A stretch of DNA of 64,000 nucleotides from Winogradskya humida (GTDB taxonomy: Bacteria; Actinomycetota; Actinomycetes; Mycobacteriales; Micromonosporaceae), in the NCBI RefSeq assembly GCF_016862215.1, contig NZ_BOMN01000028.1:26769-90768 (forward strand), in the 5' to 3' direction. The translations under genes and the position numbers were made by a program. The notes beneath the pieces are model-generated. The model made no database searches. It was not told the DNA's origin and saw only the letters and a list, made by a program, of their open reading frames with translations. Below are positions 48,420-57,654 of the stretch, in pieces (positions within the stretch are counted from its first letter, which is position 1; each line of letters opens with the position of its first letter).

Positions 48420-48714
48420 CCCCGCTCGGGCAACTGTCGGCAGCATCGATTTCATCACCTCGGCTGTACCATAACCACGGGCACGAAGTTGCGCCGAAAC
48501 GCGCAATGCCGCAACCTTCTGCAGCCTCAGGTGTCAAGCGCGGACCAATCACGTCTGACTGGGAAACATATGTTTTGCCGTCAGACACGATTCCCCAGAC
48601 TTGACGAACTCTGCCGCAGAAAGTTGTCGCATTCCAACGCCCCGCGCAACATTTCGTCCTCAGTCCGGGGCGGTTAGTCCCAGCTGGTCTGCCATGCCCT
48701 GATGCCTTCGAGCG
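48404..48714. other. Intergenic interval with no gene
   Basis: Between the convergent kinase and phosphoesterase genes I see no coding sequence. It holds the second copy of a palindromic intergenic element (48480-48518), a few further short AGTTG/GCAAC-type inverted segments, and an AT-richer stretch around 48560-48600. Confidence 0.6.
48480..48518 (+). repeat. Palindromic intergenic element, copy 2
   Basis: Matches the reverse complement of 7521-7559, with the first 18 bases identical and about 33 of 39 overall. It has an internal inverted repeat. Both copies lie between convergent genes. Confidence 0.55.
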
Positions 48715-49797
48715 TCAGTAGCACTTGGCGGAGCCGGTGTCGGTGACTGCGGAGTCGGCTTCGAGGGGGTGGAAGCTCCAGGTGTAGGAGTCGGGGCTGA
48801 GTTCGAGGGCCAGGACGCCGTGGTGGTCGTAGTCGACGTATTCGCTGGCGGGGCGGCCTGCTGTTGAGACAGGGTTGCCCTGTTCGTCGTGGGTGTCGTC
48901 GTTGGGGGCGGGGCGGTAGTGGGCTTGGCCTCCGGTGCCTATGACGAATTGGCGGATGCCGTGGGGGTCGGGGGTGCCGTCGGGGTTGAGGGGGGCGAAG
49001 CGTTCGTAGTCGGCCTCGTGGCCTGACAGGACCAGGTCGACCTTGTAGTCGTAGAGGGTTTTGTAGAGGTCGGCGGCTCGGGGGTCGGGGCCGTTGATGC
49101 CTGTTGACCAGCGGGGGTGGTGCCAGGCGGCGAGGACGCATTTGGTCTTGTTGGCCTTGAGATCCTCGACCAGCCATTCCTGTTGCGGCGATCCGGTGCC
49201 GCAGCCGCCGGTGACCGCCGAGCAGTTCGAGTTGAGCACGAGCACGTGCCATTTTCCGGCCTTCTCCGACCAGTAGCCCCTCTTGTCCTTGATGCGGTTA
49301 CCGAAGTACGCCGTGAACGTGTTGGCGTCCTGGATCTTGTATTCCTGGTTGCCGAAGACGGGGATCGTGCGGTTCAGCAGCCGCCCGTACGACGGACCGT
49401 AGATCGTTCTGTACGCGTCGGTCTTGGGGAGTTCGTACTGGAAGTCGCCGAGGCCGAGCAGGTAGGCCGGGTTGAGCGCCACCGCGAGGTCCGAGACCGA
49501 CTTCTGCCGGCAGTGGTCTCCGTCCTCCTTGGCGGTCCTGGTCATGTCGGGGTCGGCCGGGTCGCAGTCCATGTCACCGACCGCGACCACCCGCACCGTC
49601 GCCGGTTGCGCGGTTCCGCAACGCACGAGCAGCAGCGCCACGATCACGATGATCACCGCGAACACCGCGATCACGATCCGCTTACGCCAGAACGAAAGCC
49701 GGAACGAAAGCCACGAAGAAAGCCGCGACGGAATTCGCGACGGAAGCCCTGACGAAGGCTGCGACGAAGGCTCCGGCGGAAGGTTCATCTGCGCCAT
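48715..49797 (-). CDS. Membrane-anchored metallophosphoesterase (purple acid phosphatase/calcineurin-like)
   Basis: A 360-residue type II membrane protein. A Ser/Pro/Arg-rich cytoplasmic N-terminus precedes a helix (RIVIAVFAVIIVIVALLLV, about 40-58). A calcineurin-like metallophosphoesterase follows: VVAVGDMDCD, LGLGDFQYE, FGNQEY (the GNHE position with Gln), AAWHHPRW and LSGHEADYER. The His of GNHE is replaced by Gln, which is unusual and may affect the metal site. Four or more Cys may form disulfides outside. Its start overlaps the 3' end of the AftD-like gene, so it is translationally coupled. The substrate may be a phosphorylated glycan or lipid phosphate (inference). Confidence 0.87.
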   Translation of the reverse strand: MAQMNLPPEPSSQPSSGLPSRIPSRLSSWLSFRLSFWRKRIVIAVFAVIIVIVALLLVRCGTAQPATVRVVAVGDMDCDPADPDMTRTAKEDGDHCRQKSVSDLAVALNPAYLLGLGDFQYELPKTDAYRTIYGPSYGRLLNRTIPVFGNQEYKIQDANTFTAYFGNRIKDKRGYWSEKAGKWHVLVLNSNCSAVTGGCGTGSPQQEWLVEDLKANKTKCVLAAWHHPRWSTGINGPDPRAADLYKTLYDYKVDLVLSGHEADYERFAPLNPDGTPDPHGIRQFVIGTGGQAHYRPAPNDDTHDEQGNPVSTAGRPASEYVDYDHHGVLALELSPDSYTWSFHPLEADSAVTDTGSAKCY

Positions 49798-52700
49798 AAG
49801 AGACCCCGCAGACGCGAGAGAGGCCGCACGGCAAACCGCGATATGAGCCGCGCAGCAAGATGAAAGAGCCGGCCGCGGCGACGATGGCGCATCCTCCAGG
49901 TGCCGGGGTGACCGGCGGGAAGGCTGACCAGGTACATGAAGGCGAGCGACCCGACCACACCAACAGGCAGCAGGTAGTACGCATACCGCGCGATCTTCGC
50001 CGGCGCATACCGCATCTGGAACGTCCCGCCGCCCGCCGGGAGTTTCCAGCCGGTCATCCAGCCCTGAACGGCGACCTTCTCAGCGCCGGGGACGCCGGTC
50101 AGCATCCAACCAGGGGCGGTGTTCTCGGCCAACGCGACCAGGGTGGGCGTGGACGAGGCGACCGTACCGTTGAACTGGGTCGGATTGAGCCTCTTCCAGT
50201 CCACTGTGGTCTTGGGCTCGGGGGTTGTCTGGCGGACCATGACGACCGCGTTCGGAGTGGCGAGCGGGCGGAGGCGTACACCCCGGTATTCAACCTGGGA
50301 TTGTTTGGTGCCTTCGAGGTCGCGGAGGCCGTACAGATAAAGCCTGGTCTCGACCGCGTTGGGGTCCGGCGGGATCAGCGCCTGGTACGAGGTCCAGCCG
50401 TTGTAGGCGGCGACGTAGGGCAGGGTCCGGCACAGGTCCGGGCCGCGCAGGTAGAGGCAGAATTTGGGGTTCCGGACCGCGACGCTGCGGGCTTCGAGCG
50501 ACAACTCGTAGAGCGAGGCCGCGCCGACGTCGCTGGCCTGGGAGCCGATGCAGGCCAGGTGGCGGACGGCTTTCAGGGTGTAGGTCGTTTCGCCGTCCGG
50601 GCCGATCTGGGACTCGGCGGCGAGCCCGGCCTGGTCGGAGGTCTCGTCGTCGTAGCGGAAGCAGTCCTCCAGCGGTTCGAACGGCGCCAGCACCGAGCCG
50701 GAGAGACCGCCGTCGACGCGCAGCTCATGCTCACCTGCGGTGACCTTCACGGTTGTCGACGGGATCTCAGGCGGCCAGATGGTCTTGGTGACGACCGGCT
50801 CCAGGGCGTCGATGCGCAGGTTGCGGTATTCGGCGACGGTTTTCGGCTTGAGCCGTTCGCCGACGTCGGCGTGCAGGATGACCTGGAGCTCGTCGGCGAG
50901 GCCGTCCATCGTGACGACCCGTTCGTACCAGGTCCATTTGTCGTCGAGGACCGGGCGGGAGGCGAGTTCGCAGCCGGCCGCACCGGCCTGCCAGAGACAG
51001 ATCTGCGGGCGGGCGCCGGTGACGTGCCGGTATTGCAGGCGGATCCGGAAGACCTTGCCGGACGTGGCTTTGTTGATGACGACGCGGGTGCAGGCGGCGT
51101 GGTCGAGCGCGCTCAGGCGTACGGTGCCGCTGGTGATCTTCTGGGTCAGGCCGAGCATGGCCCAGGGGCGCGGTTCGTAGTTGTTGCAGTCGAAGACGTC
51201 GGAGTAGCCGGTGACGTCGGCGGGCTTCTTGGCGGCGGCGAAGAGGGTCAGTTTCGTCGCCGAGCCCACCTGGATGGCGGGCGTGGAGAGGCCGGCGGGC
51301 GCGTCGAGGGAGACGGTGCGCGTACCGCTGCGGATCGCGAGGATGTCCCGGCCGGCCGGCATCGGGACGACCAGGTCGGGACGGCTGGAGACGGCCTTGC
51401 CGTCGACCTTCACCACCGTGGGGTCGCGCAGGATGAGGCGGTTGCGGGCGGTGTCGACGTGGGGGTCGAGCACTGCCGCGGCCCGGGCGCGCTGGCCGAC
51501 CGTGTAGGTGCCCGCGGCCATCTCGACGGTCGCGGTGGGTGAGCCCTTGTCGACCGCGGGCACCGGCCAGTGCACGACGTCGGGGGTGACCACCGCGGTC
51601 CGGTCCACCTGGGGACTGGTCGCGGCGACCGACGTGTCCACCCGGGCGGCCATCGCGGTGCGGGTGTCGACCGTGCCGATCGCGGCGGCGCTGGCCGCGG
51701 CCCGTGCGGGGGCGTCAAGGACCCGATCATAGGTACGCACGGTCTGGCTGATCCCGCCGTTGAACTCCCACAGGTCCAGCGTTCCGTCGATGTCGAGCTT
51801 CGAGCCCGGCACCTTGGCCATGGCGTCGGAGAGGATCCGGTCGTCGGCGAAGTACCGGTTCGGCAGCCCGCGCAGAAGGTCGTGGCGGATGATGACGCGG
51901 CTGACCCCGATCGCGTCGAGCAGCTTCGGCACGGGCTCCAGGTCACCCGCCAGCAATGCGGTCTCGACGGCGTGCACGTCGGCGCTGAATCCGGCCGAGT
52001 CACCGAAGTAGCCGTCCGGCTTGGGCTGCACGACGGGGTGCTCGATGAGGAGGTTCGCGATGCTGTCGACGCCGAAGAAGCCCCAGGTCGTGGGCATCTG
52101 GTAGTAGTCGTCGAGGGGCAGCACGAGGACCTTGCCGGGGCGGTCGTCGGCGTCGATGTGGGCCGCCATGTCCCACCACTCCTGCGCGACGCGGACGTGG
52201 GTGGAGGGCTGCGTCGGCCGCTCGTCCGGCATCACCCCACCCGTGTAGAGCGGATACGGGTACGCGAGGACGAGCAGCAGCGGCACCGCCGTCCCCGCGT
52301 ACCCGATGCGCTGCATCCAGCCCGGCACCCGCGTCAGCGGCCACGTTCGCAGCCGCTGGGCCATGCCCTCGACCCCGATCGCGAGCATCACCCCGAAGAA
52401 CGAGATGAGCAGCTGCCCGAGTTTGCTCATCGGCTCGCGGAACAGCCAGAAGCCCGGCGCGTGGATGTAGAGCCACAGGTTGATCTTGTTGACCGGCGGC
52501 CGCAGCCCCTTCGCCAGGAAGACGAAGATCAGGATGAGGAAGATCAGCCCGAACGCGACCCTGCGCAGCCGGCGCGGGGCGAGGATCGGGGCCAGGAACA
52601 CCAGCGCGGGCAGCAGATAGCGGATCCAGATCCACCACGGGCGGTCCAGGTCCGAGGCGAACGGCAAATACTGCGGGCGGAACCACGCCCAGTTGGCGAC

Positions 52701-53558
52701 CATCGTGAGGATGTTCGGCGGCAGGTTGTTGACCTGCGACCAGGACCAGTTCGTCGGGTCGGTGAACGTGGCGTTCGCGGCGGCGCCACCACCGCCGGTG
52801 AAGCTCTGCGCGAGTGGGACCAGCCAGTAGGCGTTCAGCAGCAGCGCCCACGGCGAGGCGAAAGCAAACCACTTCAACAACCGCCAGGCGGATTGCCGGC
52901 CGAGGACAAGTGCGGCAAGGAGCGGGGTTCCGCCGACAGCCCACGCGTACGCGACCACGAGCATCGGTGGATTGAAGGAGAGGAACGAGGTCGGCATCAA
53001 CGCGAAGCCGGCGATCGGGGTGGGGATCCGGCGACCCTGCGCCACCCGCATCGCGATCGCGGTGATCAAGGCGACCGAGCCCACCGAGATGACGTTCAGC
53101 GGGTTTGGCAACCGGGTCAGGAAGAACCCGTTGAGCAGCCCGAACGCGCCGGCCGCGACGATCGCGAACTCGTTTTTCACAAACGCCCCGGCGAGGTACG
53201 CCACCCCGAAGCCGACGAGCCCGTAGATGCAGATGTAGAACAGCCACTGGGCGGAGTACTCGGTCAGCCCCACCGTCCGGCAGCACCAGATGAGAATGAA
53301 CTCGAACGCCCGGACCATCGTGTAACCGGCCGATCCGGCACCGGTGGTCTGGTGGTTCCACGCCCAGTTCACCTCAGGCGCCCACCCCCGCCGGATGAAC
53401 GCACCCATGTCCCCGGCCGCGATGAACGTCCCGGTCCGGAACCACCGGCTCACGATCAACGCATTGAGCGCCAGCACGATCAGGTACGGCCGCGCGGCCA
53501 CCAGCGTCGGACGCGGAAAGGACGCGTCGAAGAGGAGGCGTCGCAGCAACCGCACCAC
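49785..53558 (-). CDS. AftD-like (DUF3367) GT-C arabinofuranosyltransferase-type membrane protein
   Basis: A 1257-residue protein with about 11-12 N-terminal membrane helices (to about 440) and first loop AAGDMGAFIRRGWAPEVNWAW carrying acidic residues. FREPMSKLGQLLISFFGVML is a hallmark of the AftD/DUF3367 group. A long extracytoplasmic part with at least two related beta-sandwich (CBM-like) modules follows, around residues 830-940 and 980-1120. A last membrane helix near 1205-1227 and a basic tail close it. Mycobacterial AftD adds arabinofuranose from decaprenyl-phosphoarabinose to arabinan. The organism's acceptor is unknown. GTG at 53558; co-transcribed with the phosphoesterase. Confidence 0.8.
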   Translation of the reverse strand: MVRLLRRLLFDASFPRPTLVAARPYLIVLALNALIVSRWFRTGTFIAAGDMGAFIRRGWAPEVNWAWNHQTTGAGSAGYTMVRAFEFILIWCCRTVGLTEYSAQWLFYICIYGLVGFGVAYLAGAFVKNEFAIVAAGAFGLLNGFFLTRLPNPLNVISVGSVALITAIAMRVAQGRRIPTPIAGFALMPTSFLSFNPPMLVVAYAWAVGGTPLLAALVLGRQSAWRLLKWFAFASPWALLLNAYWLVPLAQSFTGGGGAAANATFTDPTNWSWSQVNNLPPNILTMVANWAWFRPQYLPFASDLDRPWWIWIRYLLPALVFLAPILAPRRLRRVAFGLIFLILIFVFLAKGLRPPVNKINLWLYIHAPGFWLFREPMSKLGQLLISFFGVMLAIGVEGMAQRLRTWPLTRVPGWMQRIGYAGTAVPLLLVLAYPYPLYTGGVMPDERPTQPSTHVRVAQEWWDMAAHIDADDRPGKVLVLPLDDYYQMPTTWGFFGVDSIANLLIEHPVVQPKPDGYFGDSAGFSADVHAVETALLAGDLEPVPKLLDAIGVSRVIIRHDLLRGLPNRYFADDRILSDAMAKVPGSKLDIDGTLDLWEFNGGISQTVRTYDRVLDAPARAAASAAAIGTVDTRTAMAARVDTSVAATSPQVDRTAVVTPDVVHWPVPAVDKGSPTATVEMAAGTYTVGQRARAAAVLDPHVDTARNRLILRDPTVVKVDGKAVSSRPDLVVPMPAGRDILAIRSGTRTVSLDAPAGLSTPAIQVGSATKLTLFAAAKKPADVTGYSDVFDCNNYEPRPWAMLGLTQKITSGTVRLSALDHAACTRVVINKATSGKVFRIRLQYRHVTGARPQICLWQAGAAGCELASRPVLDDKWTWYERVVTMDGLADELQVILHADVGERLKPKTVAEYRNLRIDALEPVVTKTIWPPEIPSTTVKVTAGEHELRVDGGLSGSVLAPFEPLEDCFRYDDETSDQAGLAAESQIGPDGETTYTLKAVRHLACIGSQASDVGAASLYELSLEARSVAVRNPKFCLYLRGPDLCRTLPYVAAYNGWTSYQALIPPDPNAVETRLYLYGLRDLEGTKQSQVEYRGVRLRPLATPNAVVMVRQTTPEPKTTVDWKRLNPTQFNGTVASSTPTLVALAENTAPGWMLTGVPGAEKVAVQGWMTGWKLPAGGGTFQMRYAPAKIARYAYYLLPVGVVGSLAFMYLVSLPAGHPGTWRMRHRRRGRLFHLAARLISRFAVRPLSRLRGLLWRR

Positions 53559-53618
53559 GACCCCCTCCCGACCCGGCGGGAGCCGTCATTAGACCCCTTT
53601 GTCCTGATCGACCAGGGC

Positions 53619-53645
53619 GGCGCCATCCTGAGGCAGGACGGCGCC
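53619..53645 (-). terminator. Strong hairpin terminator after the beta-helix gene
   Basis: GGCGCCATCCTG (53619-53630) pairs with CAGGACGGCGCC (53634-53645) over 12 positions, including one mispair that is a G-U in the minus-strand transcript. It lies 12 bp beyond the stop of the beta-helix gene and upstream of the AftD-like gene. It therefore probably separates two transcription units. Confidence 0.65.
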
Positions 53646-53656
53646 GCGGTGATCGC

Positions 53657-56008
53657 TCAGCCCACCCGCACGCCTACCGGGATGGAGTACTCGCTGCCCG
53701 AGATGCTCGTGCTCTGGACCGCCACGACCTGATACGTCGTGGGGCCTGTGGGCGTCGCCGGGTCGGTCCAGCCCTCTGTGGCCGCGCCGGCGACGAGGCC
53801 GATCCGGTCCATCAGGTGGATCTCGCCGGCTGCGGCGCTGTCGATGGCCGAGATGACCCGGGCGTACGCCGCTCCCGCCGGCGCCTGCGCGGTGAACGAG
53901 CTGGTGGTCCAGCGGTCCGTGGCGTCGACGGTGGCGGTGTTGGCGGTGAAGAGACGCGACGAGACCGCCGTGCCGGAGGCGTCGAGCCACACCACGCCGG
54001 TGCGAGCCTTACGCGCGGTCGCCTGGGCGCCGGCGCGATAGGAGGCGACCGCCGTGTACGTCTGGCCGGGCGTCACCGGGGTCATCGGGCCGTTCGCACC
54101 GATCTGCCCGGCCGCGCCCGCCGTGATCGCCAGCGACGAGGCACCGACGCCGGGTGCTGCCACGCCGGTCGTGCGGGAGACCGTCGACTTGGCGACGGCA
54201 GTCCACCCGCCGAGGCCCGTCTCGAGGGTGGCGGCTTCCTCGGACATCAGGTTGCCGGGGATCGTGACGCTGCCCACCGGCAGATCAGCGACCAGGGCGC
54301 CGGCGCGGTAGACGCGGTAGCCGACGACCGGGACCCCGCTGAGCGCGGTCGACTCACGCCAGGTCAGCGCGGCGCCTCCGGGCGTACGCACACCCGTCTC
54401 CACGACCGGGGACTCGGGGGTGCCCCGGCCGTACCGGTACGGGCCGACGATCACGCTGTCGGAGCGGTTCGCCGGATAGACGCCCGTGGGGTCGGTGAGA
54501 ACCGTGCCGGTCGGAACGGTCTTGGCCGTACGCGAGCCGATCTGGATCCCGTACCAGGCACCGGACACCGCCGGAGAACCGGCGGCACCCGTGGCCACGT
54601 TGCCGTAGACGCCGTCGCCCTTACCGATCGAGAGCCCGACACCGACCGTCTCGAACGTGCCGCAACCCGTGCTGTAGCTGCTGGAGCCATCCGTGCCCGC
54701 GTTGCTGACCGTGTTCCCGGCGATCGTGTCGGCCACGCTCTTGGCCGCCTCATAGCAGCCGTAGACCAGCACACCGGACTCCGCGGGACTGTCGATCACG
54801 TTGTCGGAGATGACGTTGCCGCCACCCGACCAGAGCGTGTGGTTGGTGGTGTCCGAGGCGTCCACCGCACCGTCGACGCGGCCGGTGGTGCCGTCGGCGT
54901 CGAGATAGTCGGTGTAGGTGACGGTGATGCCCGCGCCGTAGGAGGCGGTGATGCGGTTGCCGCGTACGACGATGCGGGCCGGGTTGGTGACGTTCTTGTT
55001 GTTGCCGGTGGGCGTGTAACCGGCGTTGCTCTTGAGCACGATGTGGCCACCGGTGAAGACGTTGTCCGTGATCGTGGAGTCGGTCACCGCCTCCAGGTAG
55101 AGCGAGCCGTTGTCGTCCCGGTCGTAGCGGGCGAGCATCGCCGGGTCGGTGTAGACGACGTTGCGCGTGAACGTGAGCCCCCGCGCGTTCGTGAAGTCGA
55201 GGCTGTTGCCGCGCTCGGTGGCGTCGAACTGGTTGCCCGTCACCACCGTGTCGCTCGCGAAGCCACCTCCACCGATGTTGTCCTCGGCGCCCGACCCCGA
55301 ACCGCCCAGGTTGTCGAACCGGTTGTCCAGGATCCGAACGCCGGTGGTGCTGTTCACCCACAGCTTGAAGTACTCGAGGTTGGTGAAGCGCACGTGCTCC
55401 ACGGTCCACCGGTCGCCGGTCTTGATGCCACCGCCCGCGCTGTCGCCCGCGCCGTGGTCACATGTCGCCGAGGGAAGCACCGCGTCGCCGGTGAGACCCG
55501 CGCCCACCTTGCAGTTTCCGTTCACCGCGAGATCGGCGACGAGGTTGGTGCTGTTCGCGACGGTGGTGTCGTCCGGGCGTACGAGGAAGGAGTAGTTGAA
55601 GTTGGGGTGACTACCCGCGGCGATCGTCAGCGTGGTCGCGGTCATGCCGCTGCCCCGCAGGTTGACGTTCGGGGGCAGGCGCAGCGGCCTGGTCAGCGAG
55701 TAGACACCGGCCGGCAGGAAGACGGTCGCCGGCTGGGCCGAGGTCGCCCTTCCCGCCGCCGTGGCGATCGACGCGGTCAGGGCGGACCAGTCGTCCAGGC
55801 CGTTCCCGCGAGGAATCGTGGCCACGACGCATGACGGGTCGGCCGCGCAGTCCGCGGCGGTCAGCGTCGGGTCACCGAAGGCCGGGGTGAGCGAGTAACC
55901 GGCGGCCGCGGGGTTTGCGGCCTGGCCGGCGGAGGTGAAGACCACCTGGGTGGCAAGGGTGGAAAGCAGTGCCATACCTAGAACGGCGGAGCGGGGGGAC
56001 TTCGGCAA
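53657..56008 (-). CDS. Secreted parallel beta-helix (pectate lyase-like) protein with C-terminal FN3/CBM domains
   Basis: A 783-residue exported protein: signal peptide (VLGMALLSTLATQVVFTSAGQA), then a right-handed beta-helix of about 430 residues. It opens with the Pectate_lyase_3-type DDWSALTASIATAAG and TVFLPAGVYSLTRPLRLPPNVNLRGSGM, and continues with repeating 'ILDNRFDNLGG', 'VVTGNQFD', 'TITDNVFTGG' coils. FN3-like (VVGYRVYRAG) and carbohydrate-binding-like (SGLGGWTAVAKSTVSR-type jelly roll) domains follow. It may bind or trim the surface glycan made by this locus. It follows the acyltransferase by 9 bp and is thus last in a three-gene operon. Confidence 0.85.
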   Translation of the reverse strand: MPKSPRSAVLGMALLSTLATQVVFTSAGQAANPAAAGYSLTPAFGDPTLTAADCAADPSCVVATIPRGNGLDDWSALTASIATAAGRATSAQPATVFLPAGVYSLTRPLRLPPNVNLRGSGMTATTLTIAAGSHPNFNYSFLVRPDDTTVANSTNLVADLAVNGNCKVGAGLTGDAVLPSATCDHGAGDSAGGGIKTGDRWTVEHVRFTNLEYFKLWVNSTTGVRILDNRFDNLGGSGSGAEDNIGGGGFASDTVVTGNQFDATERGNSLDFTNARGLTFTRNVVYTDPAMLARYDRDDNGSLYLEAVTDSTITDNVFTGGHIVLKSNAGYTPTGNNKNVTNPARIVVRGNRITASYGAGITVTYTDYLDADGTTGRVDGAVDASDTTNHTLWSGGGNVISDNVIDSPAESGVLVYGCYEAAKSVADTIAGNTVSNAGTDGSSSYSTGCGTFETVGVGLSIGKGDGVYGNVATGAAGSPAVSGAWYGIQIGSRTAKTVPTGTVLTDPTGVYPANRSDSVIVGPYRYGRGTPESPVVETGVRTPGGAALTWRESTALSGVPVVGYRVYRAGALVADLPVGSVTIPGNLMSEEAATLETGLGGWTAVAKSTVSRTTGVAAPGVGASSLAITAGAAGQIGANGPMTPVTPGQTYTAVASYRAGAQATARKARTGVVWLDASGTAVSSRLFTANTATVDATDRWTTSSFTAQAPAGAAYARVISAIDSAAAGEIHLMDRIGLVAGAATEGWTDPATPTGPTTYQVVAVQSTSISGSEYSIPVGVRVG

Positions 56009-56017
56009 ATGCTTCTC

Positions 56018-57226
56018 CTATGACGGGCCCTGGACGCGGGCGCGGTGGGTGCCGGACCTGATGAAGCGGTCGGCGGCTTTGCGGAGGCGGTCGGTGTGAC
56101 GCTCGGTGCACCAGGCGAAGGCCCAGCCGATGGCCACGAGTACGGCGGTGAGCGCGAGCAGGGTCAGCCAGTGCGCCGCCGTGGGTGCCCAGCGGTTGGT
56201 CACGGCCGGGGTCAGGAGGGCGGCGGTCATCGCGGCGATCGGGAGGTGGATCGCGTAGAGGGAGTACGACGATTCGGCGTACGCGGAGACTGCGGTGAGC
56301 ACGCGCCCCGGCAGCCCGGACCAGGCGACGTCGCGGACGAGGACGATCAGCAGCAGTGTGGTCGTGCCGGCGAGCAGCAGCACGTTGCGTCCGCTGTAGC
56401 TCGCGTGGGTGGCGGCCATCGCGCCCGCGACCAGGACAACGGCGCCGGCGCGGGCCGTGGCCAGGTGTGCGGCGCTGCGGGCGTCGAGGAAGGCTCCGAT
56501 CCGCGTGCGGAACATCGCCACCACCGCCCCCATCAGCCACACCGGCAGGTACATGAGCACCTTCGGTCCGACCAGTACGCAGATGGCGACGGCGAGGGCG
56601 CCGTTGAACAGGCGAGGGCCGAGTCCGTGGCCCTTCCAGGCGTACAGAGCGAGCGGGAAGATCGCGTAAAACGCGGCCTCGTAGGCAAGCGACCATAGTG
56701 AGGCATTTGTCCCGTACGTCGGCAGCGCGATGGTCTGCAGGAAAGCCAGGTTGCCCAGCGCTGTGCCGGCGTCGAGGCGTCCGGCCAGGTCACCCGCCGG
56801 CACCGTGTGGTGGTAGGCGATGTCACCCAGGTAGATGGAGGTGTGCGGGAGCAGCGCGAGGCCGAGGTGGTCCAGCAGCGCGGTGAGCGCGATCGCCGGG
56901 ACCAGCACGATCCAGAGCCGGCTCAGCCGCGCGGTGACATAGGTCGACCAGCGGAAACGGTCCTGGCGGAAGCCGGAGAGCACGCTACCGCCGACCCAGT
57001 AGCCGCTCAGCACGAAGAAGACCACCACCGCGGCGGGCCCGAGCCCGGTCACCGTGTAGAGGATCTTGTTGAGCAGGCCGTCGGCCTCCGGCACGAACAG
57101 CAGGGTCCGCAGGTGGTAGATGACCACAAGGACCGCAGCGACCGTACGCAGTGCGTTCAGCGACCGGTGCGGGCCACGCCGCGGGGGTGCCGCGACGCCG
57201 TCAGGGGTGCGAACGGCGTGGGTCAT
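56018..57226 (-). CDS. Acyltransferase 3 (OafA/YrhL-type) membrane protein
   Basis: A 402-residue integral membrane acyltransferase with about ten helices. The family start is HRSLNALRTVAAVLVVIYHLRTL (with the catalytic His in VIYH), then FFVLSGYWVGG, the Arg-containing YVTARLSRLWIVLVPA, and NASLWSLAYEAAFYAIFPL. Such enzymes O-acylate polysaccharides, lipids or antibiotics using acyl-CoA. The ATG at 57226 overlaps the stop of the small upstream gene (ATGA). The operon with a beta-helix protein suggests modification of an exported glycan. Confidence 0.92.
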   Translation of the reverse strand: MTHAVRTPDGVAAPPRRGPHRSLNALRTVAAVLVVIYHLRTLLFVPEADGLLNKILYTVTGLGPAAVVVFFVLSGYWVGGSVLSGFRQDRFRWSTYVTARLSRLWIVLVPAIALTALLDHLGLALLPHTSIYLGDIAYHHTVPAGDLAGRLDAGTALGNLAFLQTIALPTYGTNASLWSLAYEAAFYAIFPLALYAWKGHGLGPRLFNGALAVAICVLVGPKVLMYLPVWLMGAVVAMFRTRIGAFLDARSAAHLATARAGAVVLVAGAMAATHASYSGRNVLLLAGTTTLLLIVLVRDVAWSGLPGRVLTAVSAYAESSYSLYAIHLPIAAMTAALLTPAVTNRWAPTAAHWLTLLALTAVLVAIGWAFAWCTERHTDRLRKAADRFIRSGTHRARVQGPS

Positions 57227-57504
57227 CGAGCGCTTCCTCCGGGGGGATCGGCGTGGACCGGCTCGCCGCCGCCGGCCCCGGCTGCGGGCTGGTGGCGGAG
57301 GCCGATGAGGCCGAAGGGCAGGGCGAACCCGCTCAGCGCGAGGCCGATCAGGACCGCGTAGTAGACGAAGTCGGTGTGCCCGAGCGCGTGCGCGGGCCCG
57401 CAGATCGCGAACGTCGCCGCCGCCAGGCCGAGGGGCAGCCGCCAGATCCGGTCGGCCAGCGCCGTCAGCGCGAGCCGGCGGCGATGCCGGTGCCGGGTCT
57501 GCAT
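57223..57504 (-). CDS. Small two-helix membrane protein, 93 aa
   Basis: A 93-residue protein with a very basic start (MQTRHRHRRR), two membrane helices (LPLGLAAATFAICGPAHALG and YAVLIGLALSGFALPFGLIGL) and a Gly/Pro-rich tail. It overlaps the acyltransferase gene by four bases and is the first gene of that operon. I do not recognise it; an accessory subunit of the acyltransferase is a reasonable guess. Confidence 0.65.
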   Translation of the reverse strand: MQTRHRHRRRLALTALADRIWRLPLGLAAATFAICGPAHALGHTDFVYYAVLIGLALSGFALPFGLIGLRHQPAAGAGGGEPVHADPPGGSAR

Positions 57505-57654
57505 GACTCACCCATCGGCGGAGACGGCCACGGCTTGAGGTTTACCGAATGCAACCAACTCGCTACCGGAAGCTGCCTCAGTCGATGACCGGGACGCCCG
57601 AGTCTCATGGCACGGACCTTCCCCCGAAGGGCCTGCTCCCCGAAAGGTCAGCGC

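Noticed and set aside
57534..57540. Single CTTGAGG upstream of the hybrid kinase as a fifth TTGA-box promoter
   Set aside because: No in-phase neighbour at plus or minus 11 bp (CCGAATG and GACGGCC instead), and the distance to the start does not match the other arrays.
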